From assembly GCA_949358305.1 (NCBI GenBank), contig OX442315.1, positions 17,200,427 through 17,264,426 of the forward strand: 64,000 nucleotides of DNA, given 5' to 3'. The number at the start of each line of letters is the position of its first letter. Within the stretch, counting starts at the first letter, position 1. Positions 1-13,800 of this stretch are shown piece by piece. Source of the stretch: Strigamia acuminata. Taxonomy: Eukaryota > Arthropoda > Chilopoda > Geophilomorpha > Linotaeniidae. The notes beneath the pieces were generated by a model, which saw nothing but the letters and a program-made list of their open reading frames with translations, was not told the origin of the DNA and made no database searches. The translations under genes and the position numbers were made by a program.

Positions 1-183
1 TGTCTGTGTTTGATAAGATTATTAGATATTTCAGGTTTAAGGTCTTAATTTTTGAGAAATTCGTTTATTTATGTATTTTATTTATTTATTTTTCAAATGA
101 GGAAGAAATTGAACAATTTGACCTCAAAATTAAAACTTTATTTATTTATTTATTTATTTATGTTCGATTTCTTTTATTTGTAG
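1..183 (+). other. End of an intron of the E-protein gene
   Basis: Non-coding AT-rich sequence leading to the acceptor TTTGTAG before 184. It contains (TTTA)n tracts at about 80-95 and 138-161. The exon on its left side is outside the window. Confidence 0.7.
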
Positions 184-242
184 ATAAAGGGAACTTTTCC
201 ATGCCATATTCTTCCATCCCCACAGACAATGGAGTGCCCCAG
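184..242 (+). CDS. da: E-protein exon (first in window)
   Basis: Acceptor TTTGTAG before 184 and donor CAG|GTTAGT after 242. The 59 nt start in phase 2 and encode (D)[19 protein letters not shown]. This is assigned to the gene by its phase match to the next exon and its Ser/Pro-rich E-protein-like composition. There is no family signature in the exon itself. Confidence 0.65.
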
Positions 243-3200
243 GTTAGTATAATAAATTTGAATTTAGATATTTTTTTTATTTTTACTCTCACACCACTTT
301 AAATTGGGTCAGATATTGATGAAATGTTATGCAACAAGCTCAAATGTCAAGGATCAACAAATGTAATTGATGGTTTCAATAGAAATGCAATTTTGGGTTG
401 GGTAAGATAAGGGGAAGCTATTCCACCTGCAAAGGTGAAATTGTTCCATCTATCCCGCTGCACAATCAAGGACCTGATCGGTTAATTACACTTTTTCTCG
501 GTCCACCATTAAGACGAGGGCTCTTTTTGCCTGTTTAATGACTTGCAGCTGGATATTTGTGATCAGAGTAAATCCAAACTAGTTGGTTTGCTTCTCTCAC
601 CTACTTTGTTTGATCGGTAATGAGAGAGAGGGAAGCAAATGAAAATTTATAATTAATCCAAATGTAACTGATAATTGCATTAGGAGCATTCAAAAGTGAA
701 TTTTTGGCACATAGGACAGAATTGCACTTTACCTATGCAGGTATTCCAAGCATTAATTGGTTCGAAGAAATTGTTGCGTGAAGTGAATCGGTATCGGTGA
801 TTTAAAAATTTGCATATCGGTCAAAGTTTGCTAAATAGGTGCACTCAAAATTAAATAGTTACTATTAAAATAATTAAAAGAATGCATTTTTTTTAAATTT
901 GCCGTCAGTTATCATATTTCTTTGATTCTAAGACGCACTTTTTTTACTTCGTAACCTTGCAACTATCCGTCAACGTTTGTGTATGTATGCAAGCAGAAAG
1001 TATCGGTGTGAGGTGTCGAAACTGTTTATAACGAATCGCAAGGGACCCGAAAAATCGATTCGTTAAAACGAGAATTCGTTATATCGAAATATTTTAACAT
1101 GGTGTTCTATGGCCAGCCAACCAAATCAGCCATTTTTAGGTATCTGTTATATCGATAATTCGTTATATCGCGATTCGTTATAAAGAGTATCGACTGTATA
1201 AACGTATCTAAAAGTGGGGTGCGCCTTACAATCGATGGCGTCTTAGAATTGAAGAAATACGGTAGTACATTGAAGTATGTTTTAGCGTATAATAAGGGAT
1301 ATTTATTGTCTGCGCCCGGTATCTTGATGCTGACAAATTCCCATCTGCCCATACATAATCGCAATAAATGTATGATTTTTTGAAATAATTACAGGTAATG
1401 GCACTATCCACGTGTGCGCAATAAACAATTTTAGACTTTTGTGTTTTCGTGTGGAAAAAAAATGGAATTTAGGGTTTAGATTTGGCATCGAGATACCGGG
1501 CGCTTGCTCAGTGTAAAAGTTGGGGATGTAAATTTGTTAAATTTACCATTGATTTTCTGCGAAAAGTTTAGCGAATAACTCCTAATGGGATTTTAAATAA
1601 AAAACAATTTTTGCCACATGTTAGGTGAAATTGTTTTAACTTAACAAATGAGAATTTTCTATGCCAACATTTGAATGCGAGTTCGTGAAAAGAAGTTAGT
1701 AGTTTGGCCCTTAACTCTTTCTAATGTTTTTTTTTTTTTTTCGTTCTTTTTTTCTTTTTTTTGTTCCTGATCTCTAATTAGAGAATTAATTTTTGAGAAT
1801 GAATTACTTTAAAACGTTGAGATGTAACGACCATGCTGTTCATAATCAGTGGTTCATGGAAAAGGATTTTAATATTAAAATGAAGGGGTTCTTTTCTTCC
1901 TTTCGTTTTCTCGGAGCGTTTAATGTGAGACTGGGCCCTGGTCTTGCAAATGGAGTTAATTACTCAATATGCAATTCGTGAGCGAGGCTTAAGAAATGAA
2001 CAACTTTATTAGTGTAGCGGAGAGGCAGCCCGTTCGAATCAAGTGCACAATTCTCGGGTTTATTTTTACAAATATCGAATTAAATATGCGAGGGGGAGAA
2101 GGGAAAAAAGAAGTTTTATGGCCGTTTTTCTCTAATTACTTTGTGTAATCTGCTTTGAAAATAAAGCACTTATTTCGAAATTGTTTTCCCTTTTATTATT
2201 TTTTTTATAATTTTTTTAAATTAAATTTAATTTGTTTTATTTCGTTGTAAACAAAGGGGATAGGAGTAAGTTTGCATTGGGGCGAGTAGAATTGGGTCAA
2301 AAAAGATATTACAAAGTGGAATGAATTTAGCAACAGGTTTTCTCAAGTTGAATTAATTTCAAACTTGTACTTGCACTTTACACTTGATATGATCAATCAA
2401 TGGGAAATTCAATTATCACGTTGATTTATTGATGTGAAAAATGTTTAATTTACATTTACAAGATTCTGGATCTAAATATGGGATAATTGGGTAGTATCCA
2501 AGGCCCCGCGTGTCTGAGGGGCCCCGAAAAAGATTTTTTTTTGTTTTTGTTTTGAGGGCCGTTGATGTGTGGGGCCCAGGGCCTTGAAAGTGCATCAATC
2601 GCCCTTGTCTGTTTCCATTTGGGGCGAGTCTTGTTTAGCATATGGTAAACTTATTAAAATTCGAGTAAGTTGCTAACCGACTTTGAATATCTTAGATTCG
2701 GAGAGAAATGTGAAAAGTTGAATTAAACATTAGGACTTGGTAGGAAACACGTGTAGTGGGTTTTACTGATTTGGTCCAAGATTGGTTGGTGGTTTCTTCG
2801 CGTCGCTTCGATGTAAAATTGACATTGATGCATTTGTTGCACTAATTTAATCAATGTAATTGGTATTTATGAAGGGGAAATGAAACTAAGCATGATGATT
2901 TGTTTTATTTTTTTGTTTTTTCTTACACTTTTTTCGTGAAAATTATCAGTAGCTGCATTCAAAGTCGTTGTTTTTGTTTTTCTGTTTTTTAACATTATAA
3001 AACAAAAAGATAAACGCGTAAAACACTTGTAAGACGCCTTTTAGAATGCAGCTAGTGATAATTGTGGTTATTTTTAAAACTACTAATTTTTTATTTTGAT
3101 ACAAGATATGATGAAATTTAATTTAGTACGAATGAAAGGCTTTGAGATATCTCTGAGTGAGATAAGAGTGTAGAAATTCGATGAAATTAAATTGGCAAGG

Positions 3201-4767
3201 ATGAAATTCAAAGAAAAAAGTGGTACAAAGGATGAAATTCAAAGATAAAAGTGGTAAAAAGGATGAAATTCAAAGAGAAAAGTGGTAAAAAGGATGAAAT
3301 TCAAAGAGAAAAGTGGTAAAAAGGATGAAATTCAGAGGAAAAAGTGGTAAAAAGGATGAAATTCAAAGAGAAAAGTGGTAAAAAGGATGAAATTACGAGG
3401 AAAAAGTGGTAAAAAGGATGAAATTCAAAGAGAAAAGTGGTATGAATTGAAAAATTTAAAGGAAAAAAATGGTAAAACTGAAAAAATTAGGTCGTTAGAA
3501 GTGTGAGAATTAGGGGGAAAAGGAAAAAAGTGAGAAAAAAGAATTAAAAAAGTAAAAATTAATCCAAAAAGAATTTTTTTTCGAGGCGTTTTACAATTTC
3601 TAAAGGAGTTACATAACGTATTCGGCGTCGATCTTAGTTTTCTTTCCTTTCATTTTATTTTATTCAATTCTAATTTTAAGGAAATAAAGATAATTGCTCA
3701 TATCGTAATGATATGGGATTAAGACGTAAGCAATCTGATACATTTCATATCAACATTGTTGAACGCTAACACGCTACATTTAATCAATTGCGCGGAAAAA
3801 AATAAGTATAATTATTTCGTAATCATTGTTTTTTATCGTACGAGTTTTTATCCCATCTCGCTAGCGAAATAAACAAACGTTGCGTGTTTTATACACAATT
3901 TGCAAAAAATTACTAAATAAGTAAATAAATTGCAATTATAAACGCAGGTAATAAAAAGAAACGAAAGAAAAATGTATTTAGCTTTGTTTTGCTTTGTTAC
4001 GAGTGTCATAAAGCGGCATTACTGTTTTTATGAGCAGTGACCGCACGTTACACGTTGGATTATTCATTTATTGATGCAATATTGCATAATTTACAGACAT
4101 ACAGCACGAGCAGCAGCAACAATTTCCAACCATCGTCAGGAGATCCTCTGTCACCGGGTTCGCCATATTATCCCTTTAGTAATGGAACGCAGAGAAGGAC
4201 TTTCCCACAAGGTCAGTCGACGTAATTGAATATGATGCATTTTGAGTCGAACAGCGATGATACACGAGTGCCGAATTGAATTAACTGTTTGCTTTGATTC
4301 GATTTGGTTTGATGCGAATCGATTTGCAATTAGTATTTTTATTGCAGCGCCGTTTTATATTAAAGCAAATTTCGGTTGGGGGGGGGGGATGTGGGGGAGT
4401 GTTGAACTTTGTAAATTTTCGCATCGCGAGTTTTGATGTTTAGGAGTTTTAGCAATTATTTGGAAAGGCGAAGGCATTAGCAATGTTGATAAGTTGTAAG
4501 TTCATTATCAACAGATGAGCTGCTGTCACAAGTAATGACGAACATTGAATGAGATAAAAGCCAGAGCAGCGTGCTGCTCGCTCGATTCACAAATTGGACA
4601 ATCAATCAAATCGCAAGGTAGATTACTCATGAGGTAATCTCTTGTACCCCTTTAGGCCTCTTGCGCGTAGGCTGTTTTACAGCCTTCTGGTATGCTTTGG
4701 TAAATTGGTGATAAAAATTTTTGGATTCACTCGAGCTTGGTTTCGGATGAGTTGATAAACAGGAAAT

Positions 4768-4809
<42 letters not shown>

Positions 4810-7800
4810 TAATTTTACGAAAATTTGGTTGATTTTGCGGTGGACATTGTGCGCGAGATTATTTATTTTTGTTTTTAATTCTCTGGATGAAATTTTAAAG
4901 AATTTGAATTGGTTTTTGGAATTTTTTAGTTTATGGATTGTTTTGATTAAATTTTGTTGGGAAATTCGGCATTTTTATATGTTGAAAACAAATTGTCACA
5001 TTTTGTTGTTTGTTTGAAGGTCAAGTGCGCAAGTTTTTGCCTGGTTGTCATTTAAAACAAATGTGTTTTTTCCTTAATTTTGCTGCAGATATGAACCTCG
5101 TTCTAAACAAGTGGAAAATGAAAAATTCGCTAGCTGCATTTGAAAAGTTGTTTGGTCGGGTGTATCTTCTTTAAACTAGTCTAGATGCATATTTTAGTTG
5201 TTTAAAGGCTGTTTAACTGCAATAAATTTCTAAACGCTAGAAAACGTGTTTTGAATTGTGGTGTTTAAATGTTGTGGCACACGCCCACTGCGACTGAAAG
5301 CAGAGCAATTCGAACGCCAGTTTTGAAGTCAGATCGAATGACACCAAATTAACATTCGAAATTTGGAGTTTAAAGTTGAGACTGTTGGTTTAGAAATGAA
5401 TTTTCAAATGCAGCTACTGTAATATATTTTTCAACTAAACCACTTTGATACTATTGAATAAGCAAAATTAAGTAAATAAATGTAGGCTACATAAACCATT
5501 TGCAGTGTAGTCTGTGGATGTGTTCCAGATAGTTGTCCAGTCGGATTAGTGAGTATTAAATTTTGTACACACAATACTAGGCACATTCAATGCGCAACTG
5601 TTCTGCGCATGTTGCGTCGCAAGTGTTTAAAATTGGGAGAGTTAGTGAACAAAATTCGCGCAACAATTGAATTTCGGGTAATTAAACATGTTTCGGTGCT
5701 TAATGTTGTGCGCATGCAACTGAAACCGCCATTTTTTGAAGTTAGATCGAGAGAAGCTTTGGTAAAGCCAGGAAAATATGACAATCAGAATCTGCACGTC
5801 AGAGATTCGAATCTTTCATAGGATTCGGATGGGATTCGGAAAGATTTAGATGATTATTTTAATGAAAAGGTCGAAAATATGTCAAGTTTTGTCCAATTTT
5901 TGATAAAAAATTCAAAATTTTTATAAAATGTAAAGATTCGGGATACGGAAATTCGGGGATTCGGAACGGGATTCGAAAGCCCGTGTTAGAAATTCGGTTG
6001 AATGTCGTACCCCCTTGGTAAAGCAGTTTAAAAATGCTGTTTAATCTAAATGTGCGCATCCTTTGGCCAAATTGTTTCTGCTTTTTTTGATGCAATACAA
6101 TCATGCACGATTAATGAACGTTTACAAACGTTTAAAGAATTGCAGTGGTGGATTATTGGTGACGATTTTTGACGTACACGTGCAGTTAATCAGGAAAAAT
6201 ATTTGTCTGGATCGTTCATTGATTTTCCATTAGACGGGACTTGTCGCATTGTCCGGCGTCCGGACTAAAAGGCTGTCCGGATGGAGAGCGAATTTAACAT
6301 TGGTTGCCGTATTGACATTTTTAACTGCCGGGGTTAATCAGCATTGTCTTTGCTATTTCTACGGGAACCAAAAAATATTTTGTTAAGGAAAAATTATTTT
6401 GAGTTGATATGACGTCACAAAAACGTTACTGTTAAAATACAAATCTCATTTCGCAAGTTCAGTGACGTCACAAAAAATTGTTTGTGTATAGATGTTGAGC
6501 AAATAATTAAAAACAGAAACTACAACCAAAAATATAGCAAAGACTTGTTGTTAATTAATGGTATATATTTTTATCGGAAAAATTCGGAAGAAAAATATCC
6601 ACACCCGTAATTAAAAATGCAAAAGGGTTTGCTCGACTTAAATCGAGTGTTGGGCAACTCAACTGTAACCAGAACCACGCCAAAAAACATTCATGAATTT
6701 TCCCACGATTTTCGATATACATGGCGCGATGTAGTAATTGCATTATTAAGCGCACGTAATTACACGTTTCTATTTCTCCATTTCTTTAAATATTTATTCA
6801 CTTGTCCACGCAATGCGCAGAAAATTGTAAAAATATTTTAAAATTTTTTTTTTTATAAAAAAAAATGGAAAAATTGATAACCGAGGGTGAAGAAAAATGT
6901 TGACAAGTAGGAAATTCGAGACTGGAAAGTGAGTGTGAACCCTGTAAACGAGGTGAATAAATCTGAAAATTGATGGACAGTTGGGTGATTACAAGGCTTG
7001 ACAAGTTGATATCAGTTGTTTGGTCTATTGATTTCTCTAGTGGTGCAGTATTTATTTAAAAAATAAGTGCTGCCTTCATAGCGCTATATGATTGTGTGTG
7101 CTGCCCCTTAGATTTTGACTGCACTAAATATTTGCGAGTTTCAATTTATCAAGCGAGTATTTCATGAAAGAGCTGGCGTGACACATTCTTGGAGTAAAGT
7201 GTGTGTTGCGGGGGAGTTGTTCTATCAATTTCATCTCCCCCGACCCGACTGTGTTATTTCTTGTTGTACTGGCACTCGACCAAATAGTTTAGCAGGCAGG
7301 AAATGAATGTACTTGGGTTTTATAAGGTGTTTTCAATTATTTCTTTATAAGAGATGATAAAAAGTATTCTGTCATGGTAAATTGTCTCCATGTGCAAGCG
7401 AGCTCGAATTAGAGCTTGGATTCGAGCCAACTTGATTGAATCTTCAACTGGCCCTTGTTGTTTTCTAACCAACTTCAGAAGATTAAATGGATGGAGAAGG
7501 AAAGGAGAGAGAATGTCTTTGTTTTTTTAACACTTTGGAAACTGAGTTTAAAATGTAATTGAAATATTTTTTTTTCTTTTTCTTTTTCTTTTTTTTTAGT
7601 ATTTATTATGTGGATTGTGGCATCTGGCTTTGGTTTTGAATTTATTTTGCACAAAATTAAAGAGAAAAAAATTATTTTTTGGTTAGCAATGGCCGAAAAC
7701 GTGTTTAACATTTTTGCGCATTTTTTAATAAGGTTTAATATGGTTATGCGCGAGAGATAAAATTATTATATTTTAAGTTTTTAAGTTTCTTAGTGATTTA

Positions 7801-10800
7801 AATCTTTAAAATCTGATGAAAATCTTAAAAAAGCTATGAAATTGTAAATAATCCTCGGCTTCTCGTGTCCAAAGTCCTAGAGTGGGAGCGTTAAACGAGC
7901 ATTTCTAGTGCAATTTACACAAAACACACATTATGGATTATGCAAATATTGTTAGCAAACAATTTACATAATCAAAAAATGAGAATTTTGTATGCAAATT
8001 TGTGCAATTCTCTAGTTCATCCAGAGAAATTAAATTTTTCCGGCAAGTTGAAAATAAACTAAGGAGATTGAAGTGTATTACTCGCAATGGTCGTAGCGAT
8101 TTAATTGCAAATGTTGGACGAAAAAAATTAATTGATTTAATGTTTGGTTTGAATTGGAAATAAACAAAAGCGAGTTAGTTGCTTCTCTGGTCCGTAATGG
8201 GTGGACACAGATTGATGAATTTATTGTAATTGTTTTAATTGGTTTTGGCTGGACTTGGCAGTTACAATGGCAATAAAAAGGGATTTAGAGATAATTGCGA
8301 ATCCATAGCTGAGGGAAAAATGCACATTTGAGTCGAAAGGCAAGTGTCCTTAATGAGGCAAAATAGAAATGCATTTGAGTGGGCTGTCGTGGAGCAATAT
8401 GCAAATGCTCGTTACGCGATTTGTCCATTAAATGATCTTAAATACTTTGGAGCAATATTGGGCGAGCAGCCATGTAATTAAATTGATTCGCCCAATGATC
8501 CATTATGTCTTTTCGAGACCGGGGAGAGGGTCGCTTTAATCTCTTTATTGAAATTTTATCCCTAATTTAATTTAATCTTTTTTTTAAATTTTTTTTTTTT
8601 AAATAAATCAAAACATAATTTTAATAATTTTTCAATATATTTTGCAGGTGCCTCAAACAAAAGGAAGAGAGACGTAAGTTTATAAATTAATTAAATTATT
8701 ATTTTTTTTTAATTTTGTTAATTATTTTTGTTAGATGGAATCAGAAAACGTGGATATGCCTTGGGTAAGTGGATTTTTGTTTATTTGTGTTTTGGTATTT
8801 GATAGAACGAAGAAAGGTGTCGGGAATAAGAATTTGTAAAATTGGGAGTCTCAAAATGTCTGAAAAGTAGGCGGGGGAAATAGAAGAGATGTCTCAGCAC
8901 GTGTGAAGGCACGTGCTAGAAAGCGTAGCTTGGTATTATTGGCACGTGCTGATGACTCTTCCTCAGTAGAGTAGAAGCAGCAGAGGCAGAGGCAGTATCA
9001 ACAGCAGCAGCAGCTAACTTTGTGTGGATGTGTGTGGTGTCTTGGTCCATTCACCATCTGTCGCCATCCAAAGCCATTACCCTGCGTCTCATTGCTGCAA
9101 GTGCGCGGATTCTACTGCTCATAGGCTGCCCATTGTGAGACTGTAGTGAAACTGTTGCATGACGGTTCCATCATCATTTCGAATTTAATGTTTTAATTTG
9201 AAGTTGAGCCGAATGCAATAACGTTGGGCCGCCAGAAAGACGAGGAATCGAAAGTGTATTGCTTTTCCTTTACACATTACTTTCCATTTGCCTTTATTAG
9301 CGAATAAAGCGAAGAAGAAGCGGCCAAGAAATGATTTTTACTTTTTTTATTTTTTTTATTTTTATTTTCGTACTTAAAGTTGAGTTTTTTTTTTTCTTCT
9401 CTGCAAAGTTCTGCAGAGTTAATTTAATATTTTAAAAGTATAAAAAGAGAAATTTTATAATTGATTTTTATTTGTTTACTGGTTTTACTACCGAGCTTCG
9501 CCCGGAGTTTTTATGATTGCGTAGCGAGCTGAAAATTATAGCGTTGACCTAGACAGTCCATAAAGAATAAGCTGTCCAAATTTCATGACAATTGAGCTAA
9601 GTTGTTGGAAAGTTATTGCTGCTTCAGACAGATACATATTTGCGTTATTATAATTTTGATAAAAATTTTGTTTTTGTGTTTTTAAATTGTTGATATTTGC
9701 GAAAGGAATATGCATGGAATGCGGTTTAAAGTATTCTTTTTTCGAGTTGATTTGTTTTCATTATTTTTTTTTATTTGTTTGCATAAAAAGCAGCGTTGGT
9801 TGGAAATAGTAGGTGAAGGAGTGGGAGGTGTTGTGCAAGGGGGGGCGAGAATGCCAAACGGTGAATTTAGAAAAGCGTTTGTCGTTCCATATTGTTTTGG
9901 CATGGTTATATAAAAGATGGATGTACGCACACATGCTTGGGAGGGGTGATGATGGGTGTAAAAAAAGGGAGAAAAAATGAAAGAAAAGTGCGGAGAAAAC
10001 TTAATAAAAGAAAAATTTATTTACTAGCAGATGGGAATGTTTGGGTGTTATTTTTGTAAGAATGCGAGGCAGATTGACCTTCCAGCTGATACTGCTCGGC
10101 GAAATATGGAATCCTTAATTCCACATTGCACCGAGTGTTTGCCTATTGGTTTACCCTTAATTAAAATAGATAAATCACAGCTCACCGCACAAAACATTAG
10201 TCGCATTAACTGTCAATTAAATTGCAATCTTGCCGCTTCTAATACGGGATAATGGAAGCGGAATTCTTGCAAAATTAGGTAACTTTTCGACGTTCTTCTC
10301 GGCGGAGAATTTTCCCCAATGAATGAACGAATTAGATTTTGAAATTTTTTAATTTTTTAATCGCGATGAAAGGAAAAGATTAGATATGAATTTTAAAGAG
10401 GAATCTTTGATTGGGGGAGCACGGAGCAGGTGGTAGCGGTCTAGCGGACAAAGATGCGTTTGATTTTTTTATTTTAATTTTATGAGTTTGTCACACTTAA
10501 ACCTCATTTTTTTCGGGTTGAAAAATTTTAATCAAGTTGTTGTAGGCTACATTTTTAAAGGTTGTTGGCCTCACTCTTTCTAGGACTGACAGACGTCCAT
10601 TTTTTTGGGTGATTTTTGAGTGTGACGTAATTGAAATTGTAAATTTTTTTTTTGTTTTGTTTCGGGGGGATGTTTTTATTTCCTGAAACTTGTTGATCGT
10701 TTTCCCTGATGGAAGTAGTGAACTCGCCCTTTTGTCGAAATTAAAGCTTCGTAAAACTCTTGATGAGAAGAGAGAGAGAGAGAGAGAGAATGATGACTAC

Positions 10801-13800
10801 CGACCCCTCAATGGATGCGGTAAATGGAACCGACCACTTGTAACTGGAGTTAGGCCAGTCACTCCTCTCTAGCGAAGCACCTTGATTTTGTATGTTGTAG
10901 TGACTTGTTGATCGGGTTATTGCGGCCAAATGTGCTCATGATCGAGCCAAATTATCCTAGTGAAAAACCGTATGCGTCGACTGGCGTAAACCTAGTGCCT
11001 GAGAATGAGTGTGAAAAGTATAAAGTGCTCACCTCAACACAAGTCATCAACAACTATGGCGGTGCGGCGGAGAACTTTGAGTTTCAAAATTTTCAGGTAA
11101 ATTTTTTTTTTTTTTTTTTTTTTTTTTGCGGGGAGGGAGATAAGGAAATAAATAAAGGATTGTGGAAGTTAGTTTGAGGCTTGTTGGATCGGCACTGATT
11201 AAGTGGAGTGTGTGGAGAATGTTTTATCAGAAAAGTCCACACAGACAGGTGGAAGTACAACTGATGTGCAGATGATACAAAATGAAGGGGCGCACAGCTG
11301 AATGCAACTGTATGTGGGAGTCTATATAGTCCTATTGGTACACCAGGTGTTTAGGATGAGATGTCATTTGGTGAGGGAGATTCCTGGCTACCGATTGGAA
11401 TACGTTGGAAAGTTTGCAACAGGTTGGTTTTCGTGCTGGTTCATCGTTTGGATGGAAATGAATAAATATTATTTTAGTTTTTGATGTGGAAAGAAAAAAT
11501 TAAAAATTTGGTTTATTTATATATTTTTTAATTTTTGTTTTTAAATTTATTTGGTTTTTTTATGGGGAAGTTTTGGATAAATGTTTGTGGAAATGGTAGC
11601 AGTTCAATTCGGAGATAATTGCAGATTGGTTAGTATTCTAGAATCGCTTTGGTGAGGTTAGCGTAGGTATACCTACCACCTGTTGGAACCAACCAAAGTA
11701 TAAAGTAGGGGAAGGAATTTTGTTGGATGGAAATTTTCGTGCTCATTTAAGTCTGTGGTTGTTTTTAAAATATTATTTGAAGGTTTTTGGTAGATTTTTT
11801 TTTATTGTTAATTTTTTTTTTTAGGGTTAAGGGTATTGAAAAATAAAATAAAAAAGTAGTTCTAGGACTAGGGTGACGGGAGAAAATTGGTTTTTGATGG
11901 GATGTGATATTCCAAATTGTCAAAATAAAAATTTTATTGGCTCTTCCGGCTAATATTAAAAGGAATGACGGTAAGAAGTGAATTGAGAAGTGAAAGTACT
12001 TAGTGGCTTTGGACGAAAATGTCGTATGGTTGTAAATAATCTGTCAGGTAGCGATTGGACTGTTGCCAAGTCTGACGAGTTGAGTATGTCGTGGCGAGAT
12101 CACCATTCCTCGGATGGGGAATAAATTCCATCGACTGAGGGCGGCTGATGAAAAATGGGTTCGTGTAGAATGACAGACTCGAAACACCCAATTCTGATAG
12201 CGTGCTAGCTTAGGGAAAGTGAGTTTACACTCGCTAAGTTGTGAGTACTGCTAGAAAGGCTTAAAGCTTCAATTTATTTCTTTATATTCCAACAACACGT
12301 CCCGCATTTCGAGGGTGGGATAAAGCAAATGGAGATTTGCATGTGTAATTGATAGAGGTAGACGAATTTTCTAGGTCTCTTGAGTTTGTTCTAATTTGTT
12401 GGCTGACTTGGCCTTTCGTGGGTTTGATATTTTTTTTTTAGATTTTTTAATTTTTTTTTTTTTTTTTTTGGGAATTTAAATGATGTTGAAAATTTTTGAG
12501 GAAATGGTGTGTATTCTGTGAAGCAAAAAGCAAATTAATTAGTGGAGACAGTGTTAAAAGACAGATTGCTAATCGCTCTCCCCTCAATTAATCATCATGT
12601 GTATAATGCTTTGCAACAGCTGGGGAGGGCATTTAGGAGAGATGTTTAAGTTAGAAATGTACACAGTTTAAGTGGTGCAAATTCAGATTGACAAGCTTTC
12701 CAAGATTTTCGTTTGAATAATGCGAAATATATGCTAAACTCGTGCATTACTCTTTTAAAGCGAGGAAACATATTTCGGTAATTTTTTTCTTCTTCTTCTT
12801 CTTTTGTAGCGAGTTTGCCGACTCCGGGAGAGAAATTTGCAGTGTGAATTTAAATTGACGATGAGGCGAATTTTGTATGTGTTTGCTTTGGGGTTTTAAG
12901 GGTAAGCCTAATGAAGGAGCCATTATGATTCGTTACAGTCGTTTTGCCATTCGATTCGCGTGACGGAATGGAACTAGATGACAGATTAGCAAATTAAAAT
13001 GCCAGTTTACCAATTAAAAGTACATTTTGCCATGGTTTTGGCATGTTGTAATTTGCCATTGTCTAATTTGATGGGGAGAAGAATCTCTTACCCACCTCAG
13101 ATTGAGATTTACACTTTTCCGGGCCTAAATTGCATTGAAAATTATTGAAATTCAGTGAAGGATACATTTTTCGTTTTAAAAATTGATCATTCGGTGGGTT
13201 TGCTACTTGCCTAGTATATATTATTTGTTAATTGAACAATGTTATGCTTTTGGATGCGAAAAATGGAAAAAAATCATCTGGAGACGACTATTCGAAAACC
13301 TAAAAATCATGATAAACACGCATTGCGCATGCGCTTGGGGAGTAGATTGGTTTTGATGTTTGATTAATGAAAAAGGAAAAACAAAAATATTTGAATTTAA
13401 TATCTAGTTGGTTAAATAATGCAAAATGGTTCCTTGTATTTGCTCCCCTTGCTCTCCCTCGAAGGGTGTTGTAGTTCGGTCCAAAGTGAATCTCCTTCTT
13501 TTTCCCCATTCCTCTTATCCCCCACCCCCCTTCGCTGTACCCCTCCTTCGCGAACTCCCAACTTTACCCCCTCCATTTCCACTGCTTGTAATGGAGGAGT
13601 AAAGTGTGGAAAGTATCTGGTCCGACCATGGAAGGAAAAAGAAGTAGTTGTCCGTGTTTTTATTTAGTCGTGTGGTCGTTTTAAAGGAGGAAAAAACCAA
13701 GCCAACTGCATGGAAAGGGTGATGAGAGATGACGTCAACTTCCCCACGTATTTTGAGGTAGGGCAAAGCCCTTAAACTTGTTTGTAATTTGACCGCGATT

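Larger units (their letters stand above)
243..4096 (+). other. Intron of the E-protein gene, 3.9 kb
   Basis: No coding signal was seen. It holds a pogo-like inverted-repeat element (1013-1196), a 31-bp minisatellite (3199-3446) and many T- and A-rich runs. Confidence 0.7.

Noticed and set aside
2005-2060. tRNA-like B box (GTTCGAATC)
   Set aside because: No A box at the right spacing and no cloverleaf or acceptor stem can be drawn.
9000-9015. (CAG)n-like run near 9000 as a polyglutamine exon
   Set aside because: Only a few repeats, no surrounding open frame and no splice sites in phase.
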